DNA from: an uncultured Lachnospiraceae bacterium
GTDB lineage: Bacteria > Bacillota > Clostridia > Lachnospirales > Lachnospiraceae
NCBI GenBank assembly: GCA_946558695.1
Contig: CAMNTQ010000001.1
Location: 62,001-126,000, forward strand
DNA: 64,000 bases
Direction of reading: 5' to 3'
Under the pieces are notes generated by a model, which saw only the letters and a program-made list of their open reading frames with translations, ran no database searches and had not been told where the DNA came from. Below are positions 25,132-34,410 of this stretch, in pieces. Position 1 is the first letter of the stretch; each line of letters opens with the position of its first letter. A program made the position numbers and the translations under genes.

Positions 25132-26478
25132 TGAGATTGGGTGATTTATTCAAAGTTAATCAGTTTAAATCAGAAATTGAGCAATTAAAAGCTAACAACC
25201 TACAACTTTATAATGAAAACTGTGATATGAAAAATTTACTGACTCCAGAAATGCAGGATACTCAAAAACCTTCAAGCTTTGATACATAATCTGGAAAACA
25301 AAAAAAGTTCCTTACAAAATGATATTTCTAACATCGAAAAAGATATGGCAACACGCATATCCAACATTAACGATTTAGATCAAGAAATCCAAAATCGAAA
25401 ATCACAGATTATCTCTCTCGATGATGAAATTTTAGTTCAGGAATTTGGATTGTATCGACCCCAATTTCAGTTTGCTAATGCCCTTGGGTATAAAGAGAAA
25501 CTTGCTCAAATACGTGCAGAACAGAAACAACTAATCAAAAATAAACTCGCAGTAACAGGCAATATTAATTGGCAAGTAAATGGAAGCTCCACAAAAGGCA
25601 AAAAAATGGTTTCCGACACGCAAAAACTATTATTACGTGCTTTCAATACAGAATGCGATGAACTTATTTCAAAAATTAAATATACCAATTTCGATTCTTC
25701 ACTGAGCAGAATTTACAAATCTTCAGAAACAATTTCGAAACTTGGAACAATAATGAGCATTTCTATTACCCCATCTTATCTTAATTTAAAAGTAAAAGAA
25801 TTACAGCTTGCTTTTGAGTATCAGCAAAAGAAACAAGAGGAGAAGGAAATGCAACGTGCAGCTCGTGCCGAAATGCGAGAAATGGCTAAATTACAAAAAG
25901 AGATTGAAATGCAGCGCAAAAAAATTGAGAAGGAACAGAATCACTATCAAGCGGCCTATGAAAAACTGTTAAAACAATTAGAGCAGAATCCTGAAAACTC
26001 TGATTTACTCCTCAAAAAAAATGAACTAGAAAAACAACTTGATGATATCGGTAAAGCTATAAAAGATATTGATTATCGTGAAGCAAACCAGCGCGCGGGT
26101 TATGTATATGTCATTTCCAATATAGGTGCATTCGGAGAAAACATTTACAAAATTGGTATGACACGAAGGCTGGAGCCGCAAGATCGTGTCGATGAACTTG
26201 GTGATGCGTCTGTACCATTTAATTTTGATGTACATGCTATGATTTTCTCTGATGATGCACCCTCTTTAGAAGCCGCTTTACATAGAGCTTTTGATGATCG
26301 CAAACTTAATATGGTCAATACCCGTAGAGAATTTTTCAATGTAACACTTGATGAAATCAAAAAAGTAGTAAAAGAAAACTTCGATAAGACCGTTGAGTTT
26401 ATTGACGTGCCTGATGCAGAGCAATATCGTGTTAGCCAGAAAATTAAACAAGAAAATATCCATCCTAGCCGACAATAA
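25132..26478 (+). pseudogene. DUF4041 + T5orf172 (GIY-YIG-like) protein, frameshifted near 25260
   Basis: N-part MRLGDLFKVNQFKSEIEQLKANN...LLTPEMQD in one frame; LKNLQALIHNLENKKSSLQNDI... continues in the +1 frame; C-terminus GYVYVISNIGAFGENIYKIGMTRRLEPQDRVDELGDASVPF. Confidence 0.75.
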
Positions 26479-26552
26479 CTTACTCATAAATAACTATCGC
26501 GATTATATATTTTTCAATATAATGCATAAAATAATACGTATTTACACATATT

Positions 26553-26592
26553 CATTATTTGCACACGTATTTATACGTGCTATAATATTATC
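26553..26592 (+). promoter_or_regulatory. hicAB (right) promoter/operator
   Basis: TTGCAC-16-TATAAT with CACGTAT-tt-ATACGTG between the boxes. Confidence 0.7.
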
Positions 26593-26608
26593 ATAGAAGG
26601 GAGGAACA

Positions 26609-26791
26609 ATGAAAACACAGGAACTACTCAAACTGCTAAAGAAGAACGAATGTGAACTATTAAGAAACGGAAGCCGACATGACATCTGGTACAGCCACAA
26701 AACCGGCAAACAGTTCACGGTACCAAGGCACAAAGCAGAGATTCCAGTAGGAACACTAAATAACATCCTGAAGGATGCGGGACTTAAATAG
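26609..26791 (+). CDS. hicA: HicA family toxin
   Basis: MKTQELLKLLKKNECELLRNGSRHDIWYSHKTGKQFTVPRHKAEIPVGTLNNILKDAGLK. Confidence 0.92.
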   Translation: MKTQELLKLLKKNECELLRNGSRHDIWYSHKTGKQFTVPRHKAEIPVGTLNNILKDAGLK

Positions 26792-26838
26792 TCCCCAATT
26801 CTTCAATCTTAATATATCAAAACGAAAGGAGTTTTATT

Positions 26839-27237
26839 ATGGCAAAATATGCTTATCCAGCAATTTTTACACCTGAAGAAGATGGAAGCTATTCTATCAA
26901 TTTTCCAGATTTGGAAGGATGCTATACTTGCGGAGATTCTTTAGAAGACGGCATTGAAATGGCAGAAGATGCTCTTGCTCTGGTCCTTTTCGGATACGAA
27001 ACAGACAGCCGAACAATCCCTGCCCCATCAGTCCCGGCAAGCCTTCCTATTTCTGGAAATGAATTTGTGAACTACATTGCATGCGACACAATGAAATACC
27101 GGAAAATGTATAACAATAAAGCAATCAAGAAAACTCTCACCATTCCAGAGTGGCTGAACGAATCAGCTTCTGCTATGGGACTAAATTTTTCCCAAGTGCT
27201 TCAGGAGGCTTTGCTCCAAAAAATTCAAACAAAATAG
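26839..27237 (+). CDS. hicB: HicB family antitoxin
   Basis: YPAIFTPEEDGSYSINFPDLEGCYTCGDSLEDGIEMAEDALAL. Confidence 0.92.
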   Translation: MAKYAYPAIFTPEEDGSYSINFPDLEGCYTCGDSLEDGIEMAEDALALVLFGYETDSRTIPAPSVPASLPISGNEFVNYIACDTMKYRKMYNNKAIKKTLTIPEWLNESASAMGLNFSQVLQEALLQKIQTK

Positions 27238-27375
27238 TGCTTTTAGATTTAAGCATTAACGCTGCGGAATTGTTTTTATGATGAAAAATCTCCTCCTGCG
27301 CCAACAGGAACATCCTATGCGGTAAGTATGAGATAAGCACTCTAAAAAAATATTGCTATATAAGGAGGGCTCTCT

Positions 27376-27633
27376 ATATCAACATTAGAAAAAACTATTA
27401 ACTTACTTCAGGAAATGCCGGAGCAAACACTTGAATCCTTATACGATTTCATTTGCTCAATATGGATTCGTCAAGACAACAATTCAAAACAGTCGAAGGA
27501 TATTTTTATTCCAGATACAAAAGATGTAGACTCTATCATCGGAATCGCCCATGAATACGCCAACCCCGAATTAATATCATTAGAGAAGGAGGCGTTTACA
27601 AATGCAATGGCAGAAAAACATGCCATTAATTGA
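27376..27633 (+). pseudogene. antitoxin-like gene, start codon apparently ATA (or truncated start at 27415)
   Basis: AAGGAGGG SD followed by ATA TCA ACA TTA GAA AAA ACT... reading ISTLEKTINLLQEMPEQTLESLYDFI. Confidence 0.5.
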
Positions 27634-27994
27634 TGCCAATGTAATCTTACGGAGTATATTGGACGATCATCCCAATATGACGTAAAAAGCCAGAGAAGTC
27701 ATACGTAGCGGGGCATATACAAAACCTGAAATCATTGCAGAAGTTGTATACGTACTCCAAAAAGTATACTCTGTGCAGCGTCCCCAAATTAAAGAAATAT
27801 TAAGTCGTGTTCTCTCAGTCGTACGATGCGCTGATGAAAAATGTATGCTATCTGCTCTTGATTTATATGCGCAGGCTAATCTCGATTTTGTAGACTGCTT
27901 ACTGGTTGCATATCATTCGCTAAATGGTGAACCAGTATTCACTTTTGATAAGAAACTCAACAAATACTTGTCCAATGAAGATTTGAAACGATAG
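27602..27994 (+). pseudogene. PIN-domain toxin (VapC-like) with in-frame TAA
   Basis: MQWQKNMPLIDANVILRSILDDHPNMT*KAREVIRSGAYTKPEIIAEVVYVLQKVYSV...LDFVDCLLVAYHSLNGEPVFTFDKKLNKYL; TAA at 27683-27685. Confidence 0.75.
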
Positions 27995-28040
27995 GGGTAA
28001 AGAGCTGACGAGATTTTTAAATTTATCCGAAAGGATGGCG

Positions 28041-28066
28041 TATGACTGGAGCGCTGTTACTATAAA
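28041..28066 (+). repeat. leader repeat L3 (3' part conserved)
   Basis: tatgactggagcgctgttactataaa. Confidence 0.75.
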
Positions 28067-28093
28067 ACCAAAAGAAAGGATTAAACCAAATTA

Positions 28094-28333
28094 ATGCAAA
28101 TAAAATATGAAAAAGAGGCTGCAAAACATATCAGTAAGATGGATAAGCCAACAAAGCAAAGAATCAAAAGTGCAATTGAAAAGCTTCCCTCTGGCGATGT
28201 CATTAAGCTTCAAGGATTGTCCAATGATTATCGTTTAAGAGTAGGCGATTTGAGAGTTTTATTTTCTGTTTTCAATGATACGATAACCATAAAAGATGTT
28301 TTACCAAGAGGGCAGGCATATAAAAGATTATAG
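28094..28333 (+). CDS. RelE/ParE family toxin
   Basis: MQIKYEKEAAKHISKMDKPTKQRIKSAIEKLPSGDVIKLQGLSNDYRLRVGDLRVLFSV. Confidence 0.88.
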   Translation: MQIKYEKEAAKHISKMDKPTKQRIKSAIEKLPSGDVIKLQGLSNDYRLRVGDLRVLFSVFNDTITIKDVLPRGQAYKRL

Positions 28334-28345
28334 GAGGTCAAAATT

Positions 28346-28537
28346 ATGAGCAAGGAAATGTTAAAAGGTCTAATAGATTTAATTGATGACAGTGATACCG
28401 ACACAATTTTTAAGGTATTGGTAAAATTTGTTCCAGAAGAAGCGCCACTGCCTGATGAAATAGAGGCAATAAAACGGGCAAATAAAAGTATATCTGAAGC
28501 CGGAACTGTATCTCACGATTCTATAAATTGGGACTAA
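28346..28537 (+). CDS. cognate antitoxin-like small protein
   Basis: 12 bp after the RelE-like gene, acidic 63 aa. Confidence 0.6.
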   Translation: MSKEMLKGLIDLIDDSDTDTIFKVLVKFVPEEAPLPDEIEAIKRANKSISEAGTVSHDSINWD

Positions 28538-28630
28538 TATAACAAAAACTATCCCTGCACCAGCAATAATAGCTTATCAATAAATTGTAACAATCAAGAT
28601 CCATCTCGTAAGGAGAAAGGAAGCGATTAT

Positions 28631-29176
28631 ATGGCATTACCACAGGAAAAACTTTATACAATTGATGATATCTACGCTCTTCCGGATGGCAAACGCGCAG
28701 AGCTAATTGATGGTCAAATCTATGATATGGCACCGCCAAACACTAATCACCAAAGAATTTCTTACGCCATTGCCAGGAAAATTTCTGACTATATTGATAA
28801 GAAAAAAGGAAACTGCGAAGTCTTTCTCGCACCGTTTGCAGTGTTTTTAAATAAAGATGACAGTAATTATGTTGAACCCGATGTGTCTGTCATCTGTGAC
28901 AAGAGCAAGCTAGATGAAAAGGGATGCAATGGGGCTCCGGATTGGATAATTGAAGTTACTTCCCCATCTAACCCACAACACGATTACGGGGTCAAACTTT
29001 TTAAATATCGTACTGCCGGAGTTAGAGAATACTGGATCATAAACCCCCAAAAGCTGTCTGTTATGGTATATGATTTGGAAAATGACAAAAAATCAAATCA
29101 ATACAGTTTCGATGATGATATCTCTGCATGTGTGTATGAAGATTTACACATTATCATATCAGAATTGCTGAAGTAA
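28631..29176 (+). CDS. Uma2 family (PD-(D/E)XK) nuclease-like protein
   Basis: YTIDDIYALPDGKRAELIDGQIYDMAPPNTNHQRI...VEPDVSVIC...PDWIIEVTSPSN. Confidence 0.85.
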   Translation: MALPQEKLYTIDDIYALPDGKRAELIDGQIYDMAPPNTNHQRISYAIARKISDYIDKKKGNCEVFLAPFAVFLNKDDSNYVEPDVSVICDKSKLDEKGCNGAPDWIIEVTSPSNPQHDYGVKLFKYRTAGVREYWIINPQKLSVMVYDLENDKKSNQYSFDDDISACVYEDLHIIISELLK

Positions 29177-29380
29177 TATATTGATATTTTAAAAATATGA
29201 GTAAAAACAAAACCGCCCAGTGTTACCAGCACCGAACGGTTCATAAAATATAGACTGTATACCGCCAAAAGCGATATAACCTAACTAGCAAATAGATTAT
29301 ATCACAAACCTTTGGCATCTGTACAGGTGTTATTTTTGTACCTATTTTTACATATGTTTACCACAGGAAGGTGAATATAG

Positions 29381-30775
29381 ATGATACTGAAAAAACTCAA
29401 ACGCTGTGCCATATACATAAGGGTATCTACCGCAGAACAAATGATGCACGGCAAATCTCTTCAGGCGCAGCAGGAATATCTGGAACGCTATGCCGCCGAA
29501 CATAATATGACCATTACCGGAGTGTACGCTGATGAAGGCAAAACCGCCCGTAAAGAGCTTAAAAAGCGGAAAGCCATACATTCTCTCCTTGAGGATGTAA
29601 AAGCCGGCAAAATCGACGTTATCATCTTCTGGCGGCTTGACAGATGGTTCCGTAACCTGTCTGATTTTTACAAAGTTCAGGATATTCTGGATGAGCATGA
29701 TGTTCGCTGGATCTCCGTATCTGAACCGGGAATTAACATGGAGACCCGTGATGGAAGGCTGCAGCTTAATGTCGTCCTGTCCATCGGTCAGAACGAGGTT
29801 GATACAACTTCAGAACGTATCCGTTTTGTCAACGAGGCTTCCATCCGGCAGGGCAAGCTGATCTTCGGTGATGCAAACATGCCGCTGGGTTATAAGTCCG
29901 GTACAGTAGACGGGCGCAAATGTATGATTAAAGATCCGGATACGGAACATATGGTAGAGGATCTCTTCCGGTATTTTCAAAAACATCAATCAAAAACCGG
30001 AACCGTAAAATATATGCAAGACAAATATGATACGGATTTTTCTTACAGCATGCTGCGTACTATGCTCTCCAGCGAATTCTATAAGGGTACATACCGGGGA
30101 TTTCCTTACTGCCCTGCTTATCTCACAGAGCAGGAATGGAATAAGCTTCAGGTTATCTCCCGGAAAAATGTCAAGCATACTCCTTCTGGAAGAATCTACC
30201 TGTTTTCCGGTCTGATACATTGTCCTGTATGCGGCCAAAAGCTTGCAGGGACCGGGTGTTCTTCCATCATTAACCGGAAAACGGGAGAAAAGCGCACCTA
30301 CTGTTATTACCGCTGCAATAAAGCAATGGTTGACCGCCTCTGTGAAAACCGCCATAGAGTAAGCCAAAACCTTATTGAAAAATACCTGCTCGACAACCTG
30401 TCTATGGAATACAAAAAATACCTGATTCGATATGAGAGAATTCAGGAGCAGAAAAGAAAGGTGAAAAATACCCGTACTCCGGGCAAACTGCAAAAGGAGC
30501 TTGAAAGGTTGAATTTCCTTTTCCAAAAATCGCGGATCGAATGGGATTATTATAACAAAGAATATGAACGGATCGAACAGGAATTGAAATCTCTGCATGA
30601 GATCCACCCGGAGCCTCAGAAGGATTATTCCGATCTGGAAGAGCTGTTAAAGACAGATTTTAAGAGTATGTACCAGAAGTTAACCCCTGAAAACCAGCGT
30701 TCGTTCTGGCGCTCTACTATCAAAGAGATTTATCTGAAAGATGATTATACGGTGAACTATGTGGATTTTCTTTAG
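29381..30775 (+). CDS. large serine recombinase (prophage integrase)
   Basis: CAIYIRVSTAEQ...DVIIFWRLDRWFRN; zinc ribbon CPVCGQKLAG...CYYRC; coiled coil. Confidence 0.93.
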   Translation: MILKKLKRCAIYIRVSTAEQMMHGKSLQAQQEYLERYAAEHNMTITGVYADEGKTARKELKKRKAIHSLLEDVKAGKIDVIIFWRLDRWFRNLSDFYKVQDILDEHDVRWISVSEPGINMETRDGRLQLNVVLSIGQNEVDTTSERIRFVNEASIRQGKLIFGDANMPLGYKSGTVDGRKCMIKDPDTEHMVEDLFRYFQKHQSKTGTVKYMQDKYDTDFSYSMLRTMLSSEFYKGTYRGFPYCPAYLTEQEWNKLQVISRKNVKHTPSGRIYLFSGLIHCPVCGQKLAGTGCSSIINRKTGEKRTYCYYRCNKAMVDRLCENRHRVSQNLIEKYLLDNLSMEYKKYLIRYERIQEQKRKVKNTRTPGKLQKELERLNFLFQKSRIEWDYYNKEYERIEQELKSLHEIHPEPQKDYSDLEELLKTDFKSMYQKLTPENQRSFWRSTIKEIYLKDDYTVNYVDFL

Positions 30776-30795
30776 TTTATTTTGTCTTGTACTAA

Positions 30796-31086
30796 CTATA
30801 GCGCCTCAAATCCTGTCACAAGTTCTAGATCTATCCCTTCTTCTGCAAAGTATCCTTCCTGAATCGCCACATACATCGGTGCATAGAAAATAGAATGAGC
30901 GACCTCGTTTAACACGACTTTCGTTGTTGCCGGAAGCATCCCTTCGCTGGATGTATCCTCCTGTGTATTCGTCTCCTCCGCGGTACTTTCTACAGATTTT
31001 TCCGTCTCATTTTTGCCGGAGCATGCAGTGAGAAATACAACCGTCATAACAGCAGCCAGCAATACAGCATACACTCTCTTCTTCAT
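30796..31086 (-). pseudogene. ABC transporter substrate-binding lipoprotein, N-terminal fragment truncated at prophage junction
   Basis: Lipoprotein signal (FLTACSG) and TTKVVLNEVAHSIFYAPMYVAIQEGYFAEEGIDLELVTG then FEAL*; only ~96 aa. Confidence 0.8.
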
Positions 31087-31197
31087 AATGTCCTCCTTGA
31101 AAATAATAACAATATATTGTATGCGTATAAAAAAAGATTGTGATTTTCAAGTTTTGCCGCATCCTGCCGATAATATATAAAAGGGGGTGGCAACTAT

Positions 31198-32823
31198 ATG
31201 GATATTCAAAACGCAGCAAGTCAGCATATAATTTCTCCAAATTCTATTCCGGCAAACCAGAATCCGCAAAGGCCCCTTACTCCTGCGCCTCTGTCAGAAC
31301 AGGGCACAGGTCATCCGGCAGGATCTGGTCAGGAAGTTCCAGTTGACGGAGAGTTTGCAGAACTTGAGGCTTCCTTAGAGCAAATGCGCGCGGGCGAGGT
31401 GCTTCTGAATGCAGCTCTGGCAAAGGAAGAGGAGACGGCAAAATACCAAAAACAGCAGGATCGTGCCGAGCTAGAGTCCACAAAAGAACAAGAATATAAG
31501 AGTCCGGACGAAGAAGCGGCTAATGAAAGGATCATGAATCGAAAGCTTTCAGAGATGTACAACTGGAAATATGATTCAGGAATGTCTCTGCAGAGCAATT
31601 ATAATCAGATACAATCCATATTCCAGTCAATATTAAAAGATATTCTCTCGGACTTTTCAGGTAATCTGCAGTTACAATTGATGGCACAGCTTGATACCTT
31701 TACTTTAAATGCTATCAAGCAGTTAGTAACCGAACATTTTCAAGTACTTCTTAATTTTCTCGGACAATATGGACGTCCGAACTCTGAGGAAGCGCTTATT
31801 AACGGGCTGTTTGAAAATATAACAGAGCGAAAGCCCCTATTTTTGCAGAACGGAAGCTCTTCCTTTGGAAGCACAGGCTTCACCGCACAGGGCTTTGAAC
31901 AGAAATCGTCAGGACAAAAACTTACACAGGGAATCATTTATCAAAGGGACGCGAAAGCACGGATAAACGCTCAATACCAGACTTCCGTAGGTAAATCTGA
32001 AAAAAGCATAACGCGGGCCGCCGAAGTCCTCCAGCGCGGCGGATATCTTACAGGAGGCAAAGCATTTACTCTGCGGGATGTCAGACAAGCACAGAATTTT
32101 ATCCAATACCTGAACCAGAATCTTCCCCAGATGAAATCTGAAAAGCTTCCTTACACCAGCGAAGAATATCTTGGCTTCTCAGCAGGAATGTCCTCCTTGA
32201 AAGCGCAGACCTTTATAGAACAAGCAGGTCTTGGGGATGGTACCGCCTCCGCCCTGAAATACGCCATGGGCATCCATGCGCAGGAATTTTTTCTCCAGAA
32301 TGCACAAGCCTTAAAACAAATGCCCGAATACAGGAATCAAAGCGGAAACCCTTCCTATCAGGCAGACAGCTTTCAAAAAATATACCGATATATGATAGAC
32401 TCTTATAACGAGAACCATGATGCACAGACAACTGCTCTGGCCGGACTAAAAAAATCCCTTGAAAGTTTTTATGAAAAACAGACGGATCCGGTTTATCAGA
32501 ATATGAACCGCTATCGTTCAGACATTGGATTTTTTACCCGCTCACCGATAGATAATGTGAAAAATGAGATCCTAAACGGTTGGAAAGCCGTCTGCAGAGA
32601 CTGGAATACCTTTTTACAGTATACACAACTTTCAAAGGACAGATCCCTAAGACTTGATTATAATTTGAGCCGTGATTATTATATAGCATTTCTCATGTCT
32701 CAAGAGAAATCGCCACACAGCGGAAAAGGCAGAAAGAAAAAAACACTGCAATTTGTGATGCGGCTCGCTATTCTTGTTGTCGGCATCATTATATGCCTGT
32801 TTCTTCTGGCATTGTTTTCATAA
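31198..32823 (+). CDS. uncharacterised 541-aa protein with C-terminal TM anchor
   Basis: Long Q/E-rich ORF ending GRKKKTLQFVMRLAILVVGIIICLFLLALFS. Confidence 0.75.
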   Translation: MDIQNAASQHIISPNSIPANQNPQRPLTPAPLSEQGTGHPAGSGQEVPVDGEFAELEASLEQMRAGEVLLNAALAKEEETAKYQKQQDRAELESTKEQEYKSPDEEAANERIMNRKLSEMYNWKYDSGMSLQSNYNQIQSIFQSILKDILSDFSGNLQLQLMAQLDTFTLNAIKQLVTEHFQVLLNFLGQYGRPNSEEALINGLFENITERKPLFLQNGSSSFGSTGFTAQGFEQKSSGQKLTQGIIYQRDAKARINAQYQTSVGKSEKSITRAAEVLQRGGYLTGGKAFTLRDVRQAQNFIQYLNQNLPQMKSEKLPYTSEEYLGFSAGMSSLKAQTFIEQAGLGDGTASALKYAMGIHAQEFFLQNAQALKQMPEYRNQSGNPSYQADSFQKIYRYMIDSYNENHDAQTTALAGLKKSLESFYEKQTDPVYQNMNRYRSDIGFFTRSPIDNVKNEILNGWKAVCRDWNTFLQYTQLSKDRSLRLDYNLSRDYYIAFLMSQEKSPHSGKGRKKKTLQFVMRLAILVVGIIICLFLLALFS

Positions 32824-32825
32824 AA

Positions 32826-32868
32826 AAATGCTTTGGACGCTCCCCGCCGCCAAAGCATTTTTTTCTTA
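32826..32868. terminator. bidirectional intrinsic terminator
   Basis: aaaaaATGCTTTGG...CCAAAGCATttttttc between convergent genes. Confidence 0.85.
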
Positions 32869-33366
32869 AGGCTCCATTTTTTTTACAATATATTCGCGCA
32901 CTTTTTCTTTTGGTATATCTAAAGCAACTGCAAGCTCACCGTATAGGAACTTCTCCGCGCTATTCAAATATCTGTCATCTACATTAATAACCTTCTTCCC
33001 AACTGCAAGCCGCTCTTTTTTCCTGATGTAAGATGTCTTCATCAGCGCAACCCATGATCTGCACTGATTTTTAAACAGCGCTTCCTTATACATGAGTTCC
33101 CGCCTCTTTTCATCATTTACATTCAAAATATCAATATTGGGCATATCGGCAATCAGCTCTCTGGCCTCATTAGACGATATAACCTTTCTCAACTGTTTTT
33201 CCTGTCCATTGACTGGCATATAGAGTGTTCCGCCCGCATTATACAAGGGTTTCAATGTATAATATTCTTTTTCTCTGTCAGAACACCTTATGTCTAGTCT
33301 CCCAATATTTGTCACTTCACAGACACCTTCTTTATAATGTACTACCTGATCACCAACTTTGAACAT
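32866..33366 (-). CDS. CarD-like transcriptional regulator
   Basis: MFKVGDQVVHYKEGVCEVTNIGRLDI...YYTLKPLYNAGGTLYMPV. Confidence 0.85.
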   Translation of the reverse strand: MFKVGDQVVHYKEGVCEVTNIGRLDIRCSDREKEYYTLKPLYNAGGTLYMPVNGQEKQLRKVISSNEARELIADMPNIDILNVNDEKRRELMYKEALFKNQCRSWVALMKTSYIRKKERLAVGKKVINVDDRYLNSAEKFLYGELAVALDIPKEKVREYIVKKMEP

Positions 33367-33647
33367 ATTTACCTCCTGTTCATTCACTGACATTTCGCTG
33401 TATCCTATCTGACATCCCCTGTTTGTTCAAAAAAAGAAACTGCCGGACTGCTATCTCCATAATAGAAAAGACGCACAATCTAAGCATATTCCGCTTATAG
33501 ACCGTACGCCAGCTCCATCTGGTATATCATCTATGAAGTTCGTTATTTGCCGACATAATCCTTTCTTTTTGTATTATATCACACAATTCTCATAAATGTA
33601 AGCTATTTTTTCAAAATTTCTCCGCAGACTTTCTCTGCAAAATATAT

Positions 33648-34385
33648 TTACTGAATATAACCTTCGTGAAAAGCTTTTCCTTTATTATAGGCATAAAGCT
33701 CCGCCATAGTTGCCTCCATATATGGATTCACATAAAAGATTCCTGCCAGACCACAAGTAATGGCAGCCAGCAGATACCAGCCGATAAAGGAAAGCTGTAA
33801 TACAAAAGCATCCATTTTCTCACCATCCATCATCCGCTTACTGATCGCAAATGCTTCTTTCTGGTCCATGCCCGGATTTTCCGCAATAATATAAGGTACC
33901 ATCATATACTCAAGCTCTTTGATAATTCCCGGTATTATAAACAAAAGTGTCCACAAAGTGACATACAAGTCTTTCAAAAACATGGTAAGGACGATATTCC
34001 CATAATGCCCTGAACGGAACCCATCGAAGATGTCCCCGACACGTGTCATCTCCGTACGGTTCCGGACAAAAAATTTATTTGCGCCGATCCGAAGTACATT
34101 TCCCACAAAAATATTAAGAAGCAGCCCGAATACAACCAATATAAGACCTATGACTACCAACACCGATACGACCGCTGTGAAGGTGCCGCTCATACTGCCC
34201 ATATCGTAACCCTCATAACTGCTGTAGCTGTTATCCGTCATTGCGCTCTGCGATCCGCTTCTGACGCCTCCTGCAGCTCCGATCCCTTCTACAACTGACA
34301 TAATAAAAGCAACCGCTACACAACTCCAGTAATTCCGCTTTATATTAATTTTTGCATTATTTTTTAATTGTTCCCTAGTCCACAT
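33648..34385 (-). CDS. DUF975 family membrane protein
   Basis: 245 aa, NAKINIKRNYWSCVAVAFI start and multiple TM segments. Confidence 0.8.
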   Translation of the reverse strand: MWTREQLKNNAKINIKRNYWSCVAVAFIMSVVEGIGAAGGVRSGSQSAMTDNSYSSYEGYDMGSMSGTFTAVVSVLVVIGLILVVFGLLLNIFVGNVLRIGANKFFVRNRTEMTRVGDIFDGFRSGHYGNIVLTMFLKDLYVTLWTLLFIIPGIIKELEYMMVPYIIAENPGMDQKEAFAISKRMMDGEKMDAFVLQLSFIGWYLLAAITCGLAGIFYVNPYMEATMAELYAYNKGKAFHEGYIQ

Positions 34386-34410
34386 ACTCTTGCTCCTTTA
34401 CTGTCATAAT

